Origin: Pseudomonas kitaguniensis
GTDB lineage: Bacteria; Pseudomonadota; Gammaproteobacteria; Pseudomonadales; Pseudomonadaceae
Assembly: GCF_009296165.1 (NCBI RefSeq)
Contig: NZ_VUAZ01000055.1
Location: forward strand, 1 to 64,000
DNA: 64,000 bases
Reading direction: 5' to 3'
The notes beneath the pieces were generated by a model. That model made no database searches. It was not told where the DNA came from and saw only the letters and a program-made list of their open reading frames with translations. A program made the translations under genes and the position numbers. This document shows positions 51,331-60,118 of this stretch, piece by piece (position 1 is the stretch's first letter; the number at the start of each line of letters is the position of its first letter).

Positions 51331-53928
51331 TCAGCTGGTTCTAGATCCAAACTCGGCTATCCATTTTTGCAACGCTGTTACGTCTGCCTCAAAGACATCC
51401 AGCTCGAGAACGCTGCTGGGCAACTCGTCCGACTGGGCATGTTCAAACACTGAGTAGCGTGTCATCAGGTCATCAATGAATAGGCAGTCCTCATTCGTCA
51501 CCTTGGCGACCTTGTGCAGCTTGCCCTGGGTGTTGATTGCACGCCTGAAACGTCCTACGACATCTGCCAGCAGGATGAACTCAATCGTCTTTTCAACGAT
51601 GATCCTGAAGTCACTGCACGCGCTCTTGCCAAGCGCTTCGTAAGCATCGACCTCAGCGTTTTCCTGGTGCTTCTTGAGGCGTGTAATAGCGTTATCAATC
51701 AGCCCGCGCACCGCACTTTCCGGCTTTAGGTCTCGAGCGCTTGTAGTAGCGACGATCCCTGCAGTTTTTGCCATCCTCTGGAGTGACGTTAGCGTTGGCT
51801 TGACTGAGGGCATTCCTGGGATCGACTCCCATTTTTTGGTGACGGCTTCTACCTGAGCCACCAGAGAAAGTCGGTGAGTGAAAATGATGACCTGCCTCGT
51901 CTGAGATAGGGCCACGAGACGCTCGACTACTTTTTCTTCGAAGTCCTGATCCAGCGAAGAAATCGGGTCATCAAAAATGAACGGGGCCAGTTGGTTTGAG
52001 CCTGTGGTGTCCGCAAGGAACGCTGCCAGCGCAGCGATCCTGGTCTCTCCTTCGCTCAAGATGTAGTCCAGTCCATGGGTGCCATTTGCTCCCACCAGGT
52101 TCAAGCCGAAGGTGATCTTGCCTTTGCCCCCGGATTTACTTTGCGGCGCGATTGGAAGGCGGTGTCCGCCGAGGCGCTTCAACTCATCCAGGAATCGAGA
52201 TTGATAGCCGGCATCAAGCTCGGTCTTCGCCAGCTCGTTTTTCTTCGTAGTCAGGGCATTGGTGGCGGCTGAGCGCGAAGCTTTATCTATCGCTGCAACG
52301 GCGATCAACCTAGCCCTTTCTGCAACAATTGACGCTTTGTTTTGAGAGAGCCACTGCTTGGCTTGGAGTTGCTGAACTCGGCTCTGCACGGCTTGGCGAT
52401 GTTCATCTTTCAACAAGGCCGACAGGCTCAGCTCCTCTTCGATGAGTTTTGCAGACTTGGTCTTTGCCGCCTCGTTTATGCCCGACCAGTCGAAAGGTTG
52501 CAGGGTGCCTACAGGGCTGCCCAGTGCAATTTGATCAAACCGTGCTTTCAACAGGCCAAGCCAACTGACCCCATCGGCCTCTTCAAAACCTAGAGTGGAC
52601 ATGTGGACAATCCAGTCAGCTTGTCCGGGAAGAATTGGCAGCCGCTTTTTGCGATCAGCAAAACCATTTTCAGCCGTCTTGGCGGTTGTTTCGAGGCCGT
52701 CGGTCACGAACTTCTCAAACCCTGTCAGTCGGGCTTTGGCGTCCTCGCTGAGGCTTTGGTGGCAAAGTACGCAACGTGAGTCAGCTGAGACGTTAGGGAA
52801 CGCTATATCGACGTAGGCTGTGCCGGTGGAATAGGCACGTGCTTGCTCCCACATTTTCTGCCAGGTCGCTGAGCCAACACCCTCAAGCTCTGCTTTCCCG
52901 AAAATAGCTGCCGCTGCCTCTTCACAGGTGCTCCTCGCTTTGACGGCGGTATTCTTCAGGTTTTCCAGTTCACCCGCCGTCGCATCGTTCAAGCCCAACT
53001 GAAGTGTCGACATCGCTGTCTCGATACTTTTCAGGGCCGTTTTTTCTTTGTTGATAGCCAAAAGACGACCGGCGATGTCCTTCTCTGCAAGCAAGGCTTC
53101 GCTTTCTATACGCTCCCGATCAAGTTGGTCGGTATACAGACATTCCTTATCAATGCTCGCGGGCGCAGTCGTGCTCTTCAAGGCGGAAAGCCATTTCGCT
53201 TCGACTGTTTGACTCAGGCTCTGAGCCATGGCGGGTAGTGCTTTGCTGAGCAACGCCTTTTCTCTTGCAAGCTCCGCGCTAACGGCATCTGCGGTGGCGA
53301 TCAGCGCGGATACAAATTTCATCCGGCTTGGCTCATAGCAAGCCTCAGTCCTGGTCATGTACTGCTGAGCAGCCTTGGTATCGAACACCTGTGCATGCCG
53401 CAGGGCTTTGTGAGGCCCACTGGGAATGTCCCAGTGAACATCAACCGGCTTACCGTCGATTGACACCTTGAACTGTGCACGACACGGAGTCGGTGCTGGA
53501 TCGAAGACATTTCCGTGAATATCGTCTTTGGAACGTGATCCGCAGATCTGCTTGAGCAACCTTGCAAACCCGCTTTTGCCGGTTCCATTCTGTCCGTAGA
53601 TAACAGACAGGTTACTCTTGCCGAAGGGGAGGTTGGCGCCAGGCTTGATGGCGTTCAACCCATGCACATCCAGGATCTCTTCAATCCGAAGCATGGGTCT
53701 ATTGGCGACCTGCGATAACGTGCCGGGCGTAACGCTTAGAAATCCTGTATCAGCCTCACCCTTGGCTTCGACCTTGCAAAGCCTGGACAGCTCTTGGATT
53801 TCGTCCTGGTTCAGCTGCCGCTTCGAGTCAATAAGCATTCGAGCTGCAGTCTGCAACCATTTGGGGCGCCCATTCAGCCACGTCTCGAAATCATCAGCTA
53901 CAACTGGCACTGCCTCAATCTTCGTCAT
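51331..53928 (-). CDS. SMC/Rad50-like ATPase, RloC/AAA_13 type (candidate defence)
   Basis: An 865-residue ATPase: Walker A VIYGQNGTGKSGFARLLKQI near residue 110, long coiled-coil arms, a C-x2-C (RCVLCHQSL) near 385 like a zinc hook, ABC signature LSEGETRIAALAAFL near 630, and Walker B PFIFDDPISSLDQ near 655. The end (LMTRYSVFEHAQSDELP) has an R-x4-E-H pattern recalling the HEPN anticodon nuclease end of PrrC/RloC. RloC couples DNA-break sensing to tRNA cutting; that activity is only inferred here. Confidence 0.75.
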   Translation of the reverse strand: MTKIEAVPVVADDFETWLNGRPKWLQTAARMLIDSKRQLNQDEIQELSRLCKVEAKGEADTGFLSVTPGTLSQVANRPMLRIEEILDVHGLNAIKPGANLPFGKSNLSVIYGQNGTGKSGFARLLKQICGSRSKDDIHGNVFDPAPTPCRAQFKVSIDGKPVDVHWDIPSGPHKALRHAQVFDTKAAQQYMTRTEACYEPSRMKFVSALIATADAVSAELAREKALLSKALPAMAQSLSQTVEAKWLSALKSTTAPASIDKECLYTDQLDRERIESEALLAEKDIAGRLLAINKEKTALKSIETAMSTLQLGLNDATAGELENLKNTAVKARSTCEEAAAAIFGKAELEGVGSATWQKMWEQARAYSTGTAYVDIAFPNVSADSRCVLCHQSLSEDAKARLTGFEKFVTDGLETTAKTAENGFADRKKRLPILPGQADWIVHMSTLGFEEADGVSWLGLLKARFDQIALGSPVGTLQPFDWSGINEAAKTKSAKLIEEELSLSALLKDEHRQAVQSRVQQLQAKQWLSQNKASIVAERARLIAVAAIDKASRSAATNALTTKKNELAKTELDAGYQSRFLDELKRLGGHRLPIAPQSKSGGKGKITFGLNLVGANGTHGLDYILSEGETRIAALAAFLADTTGSNQLAPFIFDDPISSLDQDFEEKVVERLVALSQTRQVIIFTHRLSLVAQVEAVTKKWESIPGMPSVKPTLTSLQRMAKTAGIVATTSARDLKPESAVRGLIDNAITRLKKHQENAEVDAYEALGKSACSDFRIIVEKTIEFILLADVVGRFRRAINTQGKLHKVAKVTNEDCLFIDDLMTRYSVFEHAQSDELPSSVLELDVFEADVTALQKWIAEFGSRTS

Positions 53929-54347
53929 GGTGCACTTGTCTCAAGAGGGAATCCCTGAGCGTAGGCACTTGGTGGCGTTTTGGAATTATTTAGCCAGCAA
54001 AATAGCTACAAGATGTGGCAGGGAAGCGTCCTCTGTTGCCCGAGCGCTAGGTATTTTTGGCAGAGAAATAGGCTCATGTACAAAACGGCGTCTTCGATTT
54101 CCATTGTCAGCGGCACCTGAAGGTGGAATTCGCCGAGCGCGCATGAGCCAGAGCTCTAACGCGAAAGTAGCCAGTTGTGGATGGTCAAAGCCCAGAACCA
54201 GGGGCGATGTCTGAGCCAGCTATAGCAGGCGAACCATGCGCCAGTGAGTCGCTCAAGGAATCCGATTTAATTGCGTCCGTTGATCAAATTTGATACGTTT
54301 GAGTGGCAAGGGCTAGATTTTAATTTCCCTTCTAAGAGGTTAATGCT
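53929..54347. other. Intergenic region without recognised genes
   Basis: No convincing coding frame or repeat is seen. It separates the divergent SMC-like gene and the small gene at 54348 and must hold their promoters. Confidence 0.35.
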
Positions 54348-54524
54348 ATGACCAACCGTACCGAGACACTGCGACCAGAGGTGAAAACCCTGGCAGAGCT
54401 GGGAAATGGTGTGGGCGGCATCAAAATTTGTCCCCAGGATCGGGCAGGAACTTTGGAAAAAATTCTGAAGGCGCTCGAGATTTCGAAGGAAAGAGCTCGC
54501 AACCATGCCAGAGTCGCCCACTGA
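54348..54524 (+). CDS. Small hypothetical protein
   Basis: Fifty-eight residues (MTNRTETLRPEVKTLAELGN ... KARNHARVAH-like basic end). AGAGG lies 7 nt upstream of the ATG. It overlaps the start of the 54505 gene by 20 nt, so the pair is probably coexpressed. The small basic first gene followed by a larger one recalls a toxin-antitoxin layout, but nothing else supports that. Confidence 0.5.
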   Translation: MTNRTETLRPEVKTLAELGNGVGGIKICPQDRAGTLEKILKALEISKERARNHARVAH

Positions 54525-55008
54525 CAGCACCATCATTCGACGTGACATCACCGGCGTCGAACTTAGTCATCTGTTCTTCGAAATCAGCAACGAAATCGGC
54601 TATACGCATGACATTGCTGGCACCTACGTAACCCACCTCCAAGATTTGATGACTCTCTGGGCAGGTCAGGGTTTCGTGGAAATTTACACCCAAGACCATG
54701 ATCGCTCTTGGGGACGCGTCAAAGACTCCAATTCCACTCCTGGGTCTACGCCTTGGTACATGGGTCTATATCATGCTCGAATTCAGCGCGGTGAGAATGA
54801 CCCTCTAGCTGTAGTGGTTTTTGAGCCGCAGGTTCAGGATGGTGTGACAGGCCATATCGCCAGTATTCGTTTTATGCTCGATCACGACGACATGTTCGGA
54901 GTGGGCAGCGATAAGTTCAACCCAAAGCGTATGCGTGAGATTCGGGTACGGATTTATGACTTCATCAAAGAAGCCGGCCTTCCGTCCCTGATCGACGAAG
55001 CCTCCTGA
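54505..55008 (+). CDS. Hypothetical protein
   Basis: A 167-residue soluble protein (LFFEISNEIGYTHDIAGTYV; RMREIRVRIYDFIKEAGLP). Its start lies within the small gene at 54348. No family recognised. Confidence 0.6.
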   Translation: MPESPTDSTIIRRDITGVELSHLFFEISNEIGYTHDIAGTYVTHLQDLMTLWAGQGFVEIYTQDHDRSWGRVKDSNSTPGSTPWYMGLYHARIQRGENDPLAVVVFEPQVQDGVTGHIASIRFMLDHDDMFGVGSDKFNPKRMREIRVRIYDFIKEAGLPSLIDEAS

Positions 55009-55231
55009 CTTTGCCTCATGTCGGCCCTTGATGCTCAGGGGTCGGCAAAGTTCTCACCCATTCCCTACCAAAATCACCTTCGTTTCAAGATCTCGACCGG
55101 ACTCCCGAGCTTCGCGAGCGCAACCTTTGCCTTTAATCATGGTATGAAAGCAGCGCGCTTCGGCACGAAATTCTTCAAAATCCCGCTTGGCCGGCCATGA
55201 CTAATGCACAAGGTTCCTCGGGAAAGAAGGC

Positions 55232-55692
55232 TCACTTGGGAACAACGTGATAACGAACCGACGACTCCAAGAATTTTCTGTTCAGATACTCCGGTGTTAG
55301 TTGGCCGGTGTCTTGGAGTTGAGCCCGTAGGTTCTCATCCATCAATACAAGATCAGGACTCACAGGCATAGGGAGAAAGCGTACGGTGAACAGGGCTACG
55401 TTCGAGTCGGGAAGAATGAACTTTTCACCAGTCGTCGAGTAAGGCACCCACACTGTTTCTCTCAGCCGCTCTTTCCCTTGGATGAAAAAAGATGTGAGAG
55501 CCATCGATGCGACTTGACGGGCGATTGCATGAGGGTTCCCAGCGCCTCTAAAAAGGCGAACTGTCTCATTGTTTTGCTTGACCTCGTCCTCTTCGAGCTT
55601 GACCTGAGATGGCATCCATTCTTCAGACGATTGCCATTTTCATCCAGCATCTCGCTGGGAGCTTCGTGAGGACAGTGGTCGTTCTGGTACAT
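55232..55692 (-). CDS. Hypothetical protein, start or frame uncertain
   Basis: The frame 55615-55232 encodes 127 residues (MPSQVKLEEDEVKQNNETVR ... SSVRYHVVPK). Another frame starting at 55692 (MYQNDHCPHEAPSEMLDENG) leads into it, and adding one T near 55633 would join them through RSEEWMPSQV into about 153 residues. The short form has no ribosome site, so the joined form seems more natural. No family recognised. Confidence 0.5.
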
Positions 55693-56198
55693 ATCTCATG
55701 GCTCGAATAAGTTTTTAGGCGAACCGGCGAGCAGGTATGCGCCCTCTGTGACGTTGTTACAACTCGCCGCGCTTCAACAGCAGCGGCGCAAGAATTTCCC
55801 ATACGCCGCGAGTAAGGCTCTTCCACTGCGCCAATGAAAGGGTATGCGGATTCAAGCGTATAAAGTTCATATTTTGGCGCCGACCATCCCTGTTGCACTT
55901 GGTGTACGTCTCTAGCTTTTGGGGGTTGAGCTCTTAGTGCTGGTGGCTCCTGAGCATCGTGTTCAGCTGTCGTTGTTGGCTGACCAGCCAGTGAAAGCGG
56001 ATTTACGGATCATGGGAAACCTCAGGTTTTGAGTGGATTGATGCTGCCCTGAGATGTTCGTCTATCACCCGATAATTATCGTGCAAGGAATCCGGTTTGA
56101 TTTCTGAGACATGACCAGGTGCTCAAACTGCATGGTCATTTCTGCCTCGCGCTGACTCATGACGCTCCTGCTGATTTCTTGCGAGCTAAGTTTTGAGC
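55693..56198. other. Intergenic region before repeat E
   Basis: No convincing gene. A plus-strand frame at about 55930-56025 (ending VKADLRIMGNLRF) looks natural but is short and lacks a start signal. It could be a remnant. Confidence 0.35.
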
Positions 56199-56318
56199 GC
56201 AAGCGGAGCGCGGCGGCCCACGATGGGCCAAAGGCTTGAGGATGGAAGCCCGGAGGGCCAAAACCTGGCGAAGCCAGGGTTTGGTTTACGACAGCCGTAC
56301 CCCGAAAGGGGCAAGCCC
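56199..56318 (-). repeat. Structured dispersed repeat, copy E
   Basis: The clearest copy, read on the minus strand: GGGCTTG, hairpin 1 CCCC-TTT-CGGGG, link CGGCTGTCGTAAACCAAA, hairpin 2 CCTGGC-TTC-GCCAGG flanked by CCAAA/TTTGG, hairpin 3 CCCTCCGGG, CATCCTCAAGCC closing the outer stem, hairpin 4 GGCCCATCGTGGGCC, and end GCGCTCCGCTTGC. All stems are perfect or nearly so. Confidence 0.82.
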
Positions 56319-56398
56319 AAACCGGATTCTTCGTGAGTCGCCATCAGATGCGGCTCACGAAGACATTGGGCATGCCCCATCTAGCGAGGCAGCTCTGT

Positions 56399-56686
56399 TT
56401 ACCAGCCTAGAATTTTTTCGACTGCAGTTGTGAGCTTAACTCGGTCAGTGACGCTGCTCAGATCTTTGTGATGAAGCGCGTTCTCTGCAGCATGCACGTC
56501 AGCATCACTATCCTTGCCGTGCTTGCTCAGCAGCTTATCCAGGAAGTACAGGACTTCGTAACCTTCATCCTTGTCCACCTGCCGACGATCTTCCAAGCCT
56601 GCAAAAGGAGCATCGTTATCATCTCGAGTCCAGGTGTAGGTGTAGACATCGGTTTGAAGTTGAGATTTTTTCAGTTTTACAGCCAT
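56399..56686 (-). CDS. Hypothetical protein
   Basis: A 95-residue acidic soluble protein (EGYEVLYFLDKLLSKHGKDS; HAAENALHHKDLSSVTDRVK). GGAG lies 5 nt upstream of the ATG. The type is common beside mobile-element genes in Pseudomonas, but no function is known. Confidence 0.65.
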   Translation of the reverse strand: MAVKLKKSQLQTDVYTYTWTRDDNDAPFAGLEDRRQVDKDEGYEVLYFLDKLLSKHGKDSDADVHAAENALHHKDLSSVTDRVKLTTAVEKILGW

Positions 56687-57115
56687 GTGAACTCCATTTA
56701 CTTAATACAGCTGGTGCGGAAATGAGCGCTCCTTGCGTTCCAGGGCCCCGCCTCGTAGGGCGAGCACGATGGTGCTTGGGCGCGCTCATCCTGCCTCAGC
56801 TTTGACGCAGTGTCACGGGGTTGGTGGCTTCTTGCTATCGTATTTTGTAAGGAAGTGCTGCCATGATGCAGGTGGGACATGCTAGGCAGGCAGGCAGGGC
56901 TGGTGGTATCAGAGCTTGCTACTGTCGGGGGGGTGTGAGCCTGATCCACTGAGGTATGAAATCTTGGCGGTTCCCGCTTCGCAGATTAGCGCGTCGCGCT
57001 GCTTTGCTTACTCGCCTAGTGCCTAGATAACTGGACGCCAGTTTGCCGTCCAGGTGGAAATCAGATATGTCGTTAGCGCTCAGAGGTCTTTCGGGGATGA
57101 TGTGGGCGGTTTGGT
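56687..57115. other. Intergenic region without recognised genes
   Basis: No credible gene is seen. A short GGCA tandem run (near 56885-56899) is present, with no clear terminator. Confidence 0.35.
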
Positions 57116-57982
57116 CTAAGATGCCTTTCGGTTCAAGCCGCTCTCAGGCGCTAAAATAGTAGGCCCATAGATCATTACCTCCGAACCTTTTTTCTTAAGT
57201 TGAGCGGTATAGCTCAAGAAATACTCGTCTTGGCGGTAGCTGGTGTAGATTTCTTTTATCTCGCTCACGTTGTCATATGAGACGATCCAAGGTTTGTCGA
57301 TATTACCTAGAGCGTTAGCGATCTGTACGTGATCGTCATGCACGTAGAAGTTTCTGTAGAGGCCAGATCCCTTAATGTAATAGGGGGGATCAAGATAGGT
57401 GAGGGATTTCTTCGGGAAGGTTGGAATTACATTATCAATGAAGCTCAGAGCATCTTCATTATAGATCTTGATTCGGTTCTTGTATTTCCCGATCAGCTCT
57501 ATGCGCTTGACAAGTTCAGGTTTATTGAAGCGGACATCTAGCTTCCATTTGCCTGCTTGCTCTTTTCCACCAATAACGCCGGCTTTCAAGATGCCCGAAC
57601 GATTAGTGCGATTGAGGAAAAAAGTCGCCATTGCAAGGTCAACGACCGAACAATCTTCTGGGTTATCAAGTATAGCCTTGAATCTATGCCAGTTTTCCAT
57701 TGTTACAGGAGTGTCGTGTATAGCTTTGCTAATGTCGTCGGTATGATGAACTACGGCCTGCCAGAACGAGTAAATGGCTGGATCTAAATCATTAATGTGT
57801 ATAACTGAGGCGTATTCGTGGAACATGAGCTCCAGAGCGACACCGGCCCCGCCCGCATAAGGCTCTGCGTAGTGGCCATCGTGCAAGTTGTTCACTTCAA
57901 AAACATTTTTAATGAAGTGAGCAAATTTTCCTTTACCGCCAGGATAGCGTAGCGGAGTGGAAAATACCCTAAAAGCGCCCAT
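57116..57982 (-). CDS. D12-class DNA adenine N6-methyltransferase (Dam-like)
   Basis: A 288-residue methylase: PLRYPGGKGKFAHFI near residue 8 binds AdoMet, AEPYAGGAGVALELM follows, and LTYLDPPYYIKGSG near 195 holds the DPPY catalytic motif. It methylates adenine in DNA at an unknown site. No restriction gene is adjacent; instead a ParB/Srx-domain gene lies 62 bp upstream on the same strand. Confidence 0.88.
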   Translation of the reverse strand: MGAFRVFSTPLRYPGGKGKFAHFIKNVFEVNNLHDGHYAEPYAGGAGVALELMFHEYASVIHINDLDPAIYSFWQAVVHHTDDISKAIHDTPVTMENWHRFKAILDNPEDCSVVDLAMATFFLNRTNRSGILKAGVIGGKEQAGKWKLDVRFNKPELVKRIELIGKYKNRIKIYNEDALSFIDNVIPTFPKKSLTYLDPPYYIKGSGLYRNFYVHDDHVQIANALGNIDKPWIVSYDNVSEIKEIYTSYRQDEYFLSYTAQLKKKGSEVMIYGPTILAPESGLNRKAS

Positions 57983-58044
57983 GAATCCTATCCCAGTATA
58001 TCAAACGGTTCATGAAAGCACATTTTCAGGTATTTTCCAATAGC

Positions 58045-59565
58045 TTACGCCCAGATGGCTTCCAGCATCGGACGGTACTCTTCGGCGATGTCCTTCAATT
58101 CTGAAGGTACTGGGGCGCCATGGGCGCTGTGAACGAACAGGTTGAAGTGATCAATCGAGCCTGGTTGGTCATAGGAGCCAGCTCTCTTGAAAATTGCCTT
58201 CGCAGCCCCTGTTGCAACTAATTTTTCTGTTTCTAAAAGCTTTATCACTGCCTGAACTTTAAGAGACAGTTTATCTCCTCCAACGCCCCCGCGTATTTCG
58301 GCATTTGTGTCCCAGCGAAGTACCGGGGTTCCCGCATCCTTTTTTATTTTAATGAATTCGTCGCAGGTGGTTTCCAAGAATACCCTGAATGTGATGGCAG
58401 TTGCGTTAGGGCAGTCATCAACTTTCAATACCGTGCGAAGCTCTCGATAAATAGCGTTTATCCGAGAATTTTTAATACTGAAAGACCAAGGTAGCAGATA
58501 CTTCCGCGCGCGAGACTGCGGCTTTGCTCGAGTGCCTGGATCCTTTTGAGGGTCTGGCTTTGTATTGCCACTATCTTCCGGCTTCTCAGCTTCACTTCCA
58601 CCTGTACTCGAGCCTTTAGTAGTGCCGGACTCTTGGCCGCCACCACTTTGGCTCTCCCCTCCATTCTTGCCCTTGTTACCATCTCCGCCAACCTCGGAAG
58701 CTGGAGGTTTGCCCTTAGATAATTCAGCAAGATTGTCAGGTAGGATTTCAGGCGGAATGTGGCCAAGCGTCTTTGTACGGTCAGGATCTGCCCGGACGTC
58801 GTTAACGTTGTAGCCGTGTGAGACAAACATATCCAGCATGAACTCAACCGACGGAGCTATGTGCACTAGCGGAAGTTGCGGTGTGAGTATTTTACTTTCT
58901 ACCTTCAGACGGAAAAAATTCTGGCCGATAGTAGATGAAAAAAGTCGCGTCAGCGTCGTGACGTCGACTTCGAGACAATCTAACGCCGCTTTTTGAGTGA
59001 ATATGTGCTGATTGTCATTAATCATATTTCTAAGCTGGCGACCGATAGACTCAATGCCCGTCTGGCGGGCGCGTCGCTCATCTCGAATGTCGCTATCCCA
59101 GCCTACTCGACCTATGCCTCTATTCTCGCCGGTGTGCTTCAGCTCCACCCATATGTCACCAGCAGCACGGCTTGATACAACGCTGCATTGCAGGCTTTCG
59201 GGGACGCCATCGGCAAGGTTGTTATGGGCTTTGAGGAACCCCTTGTAGCCGCGATCTGTTGGGCAGAGGTCAGGGCGCTGTAGTAGCTTCAGAGCTGTCA
59301 GTCTGCGATTGCCTTCAAGGACGATGAAGTTGCCATCTTCATCGGACGTGACCAGCTGGAGCTCAGTGGGGTCAAGGCCGTGCTCAACAATATGCTCGGC
59401 AAGGCGAAGAATCTTCTTGGCATCGTCTGGATCTGCCAGCATGAGCTTAATTGCCTCACGTTGGTTCTGGGCGATGTCATTACCAAAACGAACATTCTCC
59501 TGGTCGAGCTTGATCTTATCCAGCGCGATAACCCGTATATCCCGCATCATTGCATGACTTTTCAT
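58045..59565 (-). CDS. ParB/Srx nuclease-domain protein paired with the methylase
   Basis: About 506 residues. The N-terminal ParB/sulfiredoxin-like domain contains NFIVLEGNRRLTALKLLQRP near residue 80, where the G-N-R-R core binds nucleotide. A central linker (~residues 290-360) is rich in Gly, Ser, Lys and Pro, and the C-terminal ~150 residues form a separate folded domain (RINAIYRELRTVLKVDDC, FNLFVHSAHG). It is the last gene before the right end of the island. I chose ATG 59565; the longer frame to 59616 lacks a ribosome site. Confidence 0.75.
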   Translation of the reverse strand: MKSHAMMRDIRVIALDKIKLDQENVRFGNDIAQNQREAIKLMLADPDDAKKILRLAEHIVEHGLDPTELQLVTSDEDGNFIVLEGNRRLTALKLLQRPDLCPTDRGYKGFLKAHNNLADGVPESLQCSVVSSRAAGDIWVELKHTGENRGIGRVGWDSDIRDERRARQTGIESIGRQLRNMINDNQHIFTQKAALDCLEVDVTTLTRLFSSTIGQNFFRLKVESKILTPQLPLVHIAPSVEFMLDMFVSHGYNVNDVRADPDRTKTLGHIPPEILPDNLAELSKGKPPASEVGGDGNKGKNGGESQSGGGQESGTTKGSSTGGSEAEKPEDSGNTKPDPQKDPGTRAKPQSRARKYLLPWSFSIKNSRINAIYRELRTVLKVDDCPNATAITFRVFLETTCDEFIKIKKDAGTPVLRWDTNAEIRGGVGGDKLSLKVQAVIKLLETEKLVATGAAKAIFKRAGSYDQPGSIDHFNLFVHSAHGAPVPSELKDIAEEYRPMLEAIWA

Positions 59566-59797
59566 ATTCCGTTCCGTTGGGGAATCCAGTGCTGGCACGA
59601 TGATAATACAAAGCACGTGCGCAAGAGTGGACAGCGGATCAACAGATTCGCGTGTCTTTCGGACATCTCCGCAAGCGCTTGAAAAACTAGACTATTCGGG
59701 TCGAACTGTGCATAATTGATTCTGCACCTCGGGAAGGCTTGAATAGTGTCTTATACACAATCCGAAATGTGCAATTTTAGCGTCGCATGAACGGGTT
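59566..59797. other. Right terminus of the island
   Basis: A non-coding, rather AT-rich stretch ends the element. GTCGCATGAA (59782-59791) and AATGTGCA (59766-59773) are the inverted partners of left-end words. TGTGCA occurs twice (59707, 59768). The last bases join host thyA at about 59798 (CGGCCTGCCGTACAAC). Confidence 0.55.
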
Positions 59798-60077
59798 CGG
59801 CCTGCCGTACAACACCGCCGCCCTGGCCCTGCTGACGCATATGCTGGCCCAGCAATGTGACCTGATCCCTCACGAGATCATCGTCACCACCGGCGACACG
59901 CACGCTTACAGCAACCACATGGAGCAGATCCAGACCCAACTGGCGCGCACACCGAAAAAGCTGCCGGAACTGGTGATCAAGCGTAAACCTGCGTCGATCT
60001 ACGATTATAAATTCGAAGATTTTGAAATCGTTGGCTACAACGCCGACCCAAGCATCAAGGCTGACGTGGCTATTTAA
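59798..60077 (+). pseudogene. thyA: Host thymidylate synthase thyA, 3' fragment
   Basis: From [18 protein letters not shown] to the stop, this is the C-terminal third of ThyA, with [11 protein letters not shown] and the family end [14 protein letters not shown] chance ATG at 59787, in island DNA, could start a 96-residue product without the catalytic cysteine. It joins the 5' fragment at 6294-6847 when the island is removed. Confidence 0.95.
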
Positions 60078-60080
60078 AAC

Positions 60081-60114
60081 GGGTGGGAGGGGCAAGCCCC
60101 CTCCCGCCTTTTTT
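60081..60114 (+). terminator. Terminator between thyA and cadR
   Basis: GGGAGGGG faces CCCCCTCCC around CAAG, followed by a T run. It lies between convergent thyA and cadR and could serve both. Confidence 0.82.
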
Positions 60115-60118
60115 ATGA

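Larger units (their letters stand above)
6848..59797 (+). mobile_element. GInt-type genomic island inserted in thyA
   Basis: The element separates two halves of one thyA gene, which fixes both boundaries to within a few bases. It has the three parts reported for GInt elements: a ginABCD-like operon of three tyrosine recombinases and a small HTH protein at one end, a variable cargo, and a short non-coding far end. No tRNA, conjugation genes or phage structural genes were seen, so transfer of the DNA between cells must depend on other means. Both junctions share only GTTC (6842-6845 and 59795-59798), so no clear direct repeat marks the crossover. Confidence 0.9.

Noticed and set aside
54348..55008. 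Toxin-antitoxin pair
   Set aside because: The small-then-larger overlap fits the layout, but neither protein shows a toxin or antitoxin motif.
55018..55200. A 60-residue plus-strand frame
   Set aside because: It lacks a ribosome site and familiar composition, so it was left out.
6848..59797. Group I intron or phage thyA interruption
   Set aside because: Phage thyA genes can hold introns, but the interruption is 53 kb with recombinase genes and cargo, so it is an island.
6848..59797. CRISPR array, tRNA genes or conjugation machinery
   Set aside because: I looked for regularly spaced repeats, tRNA-like ends, and relaxase or type IV secretion genes and saw none.
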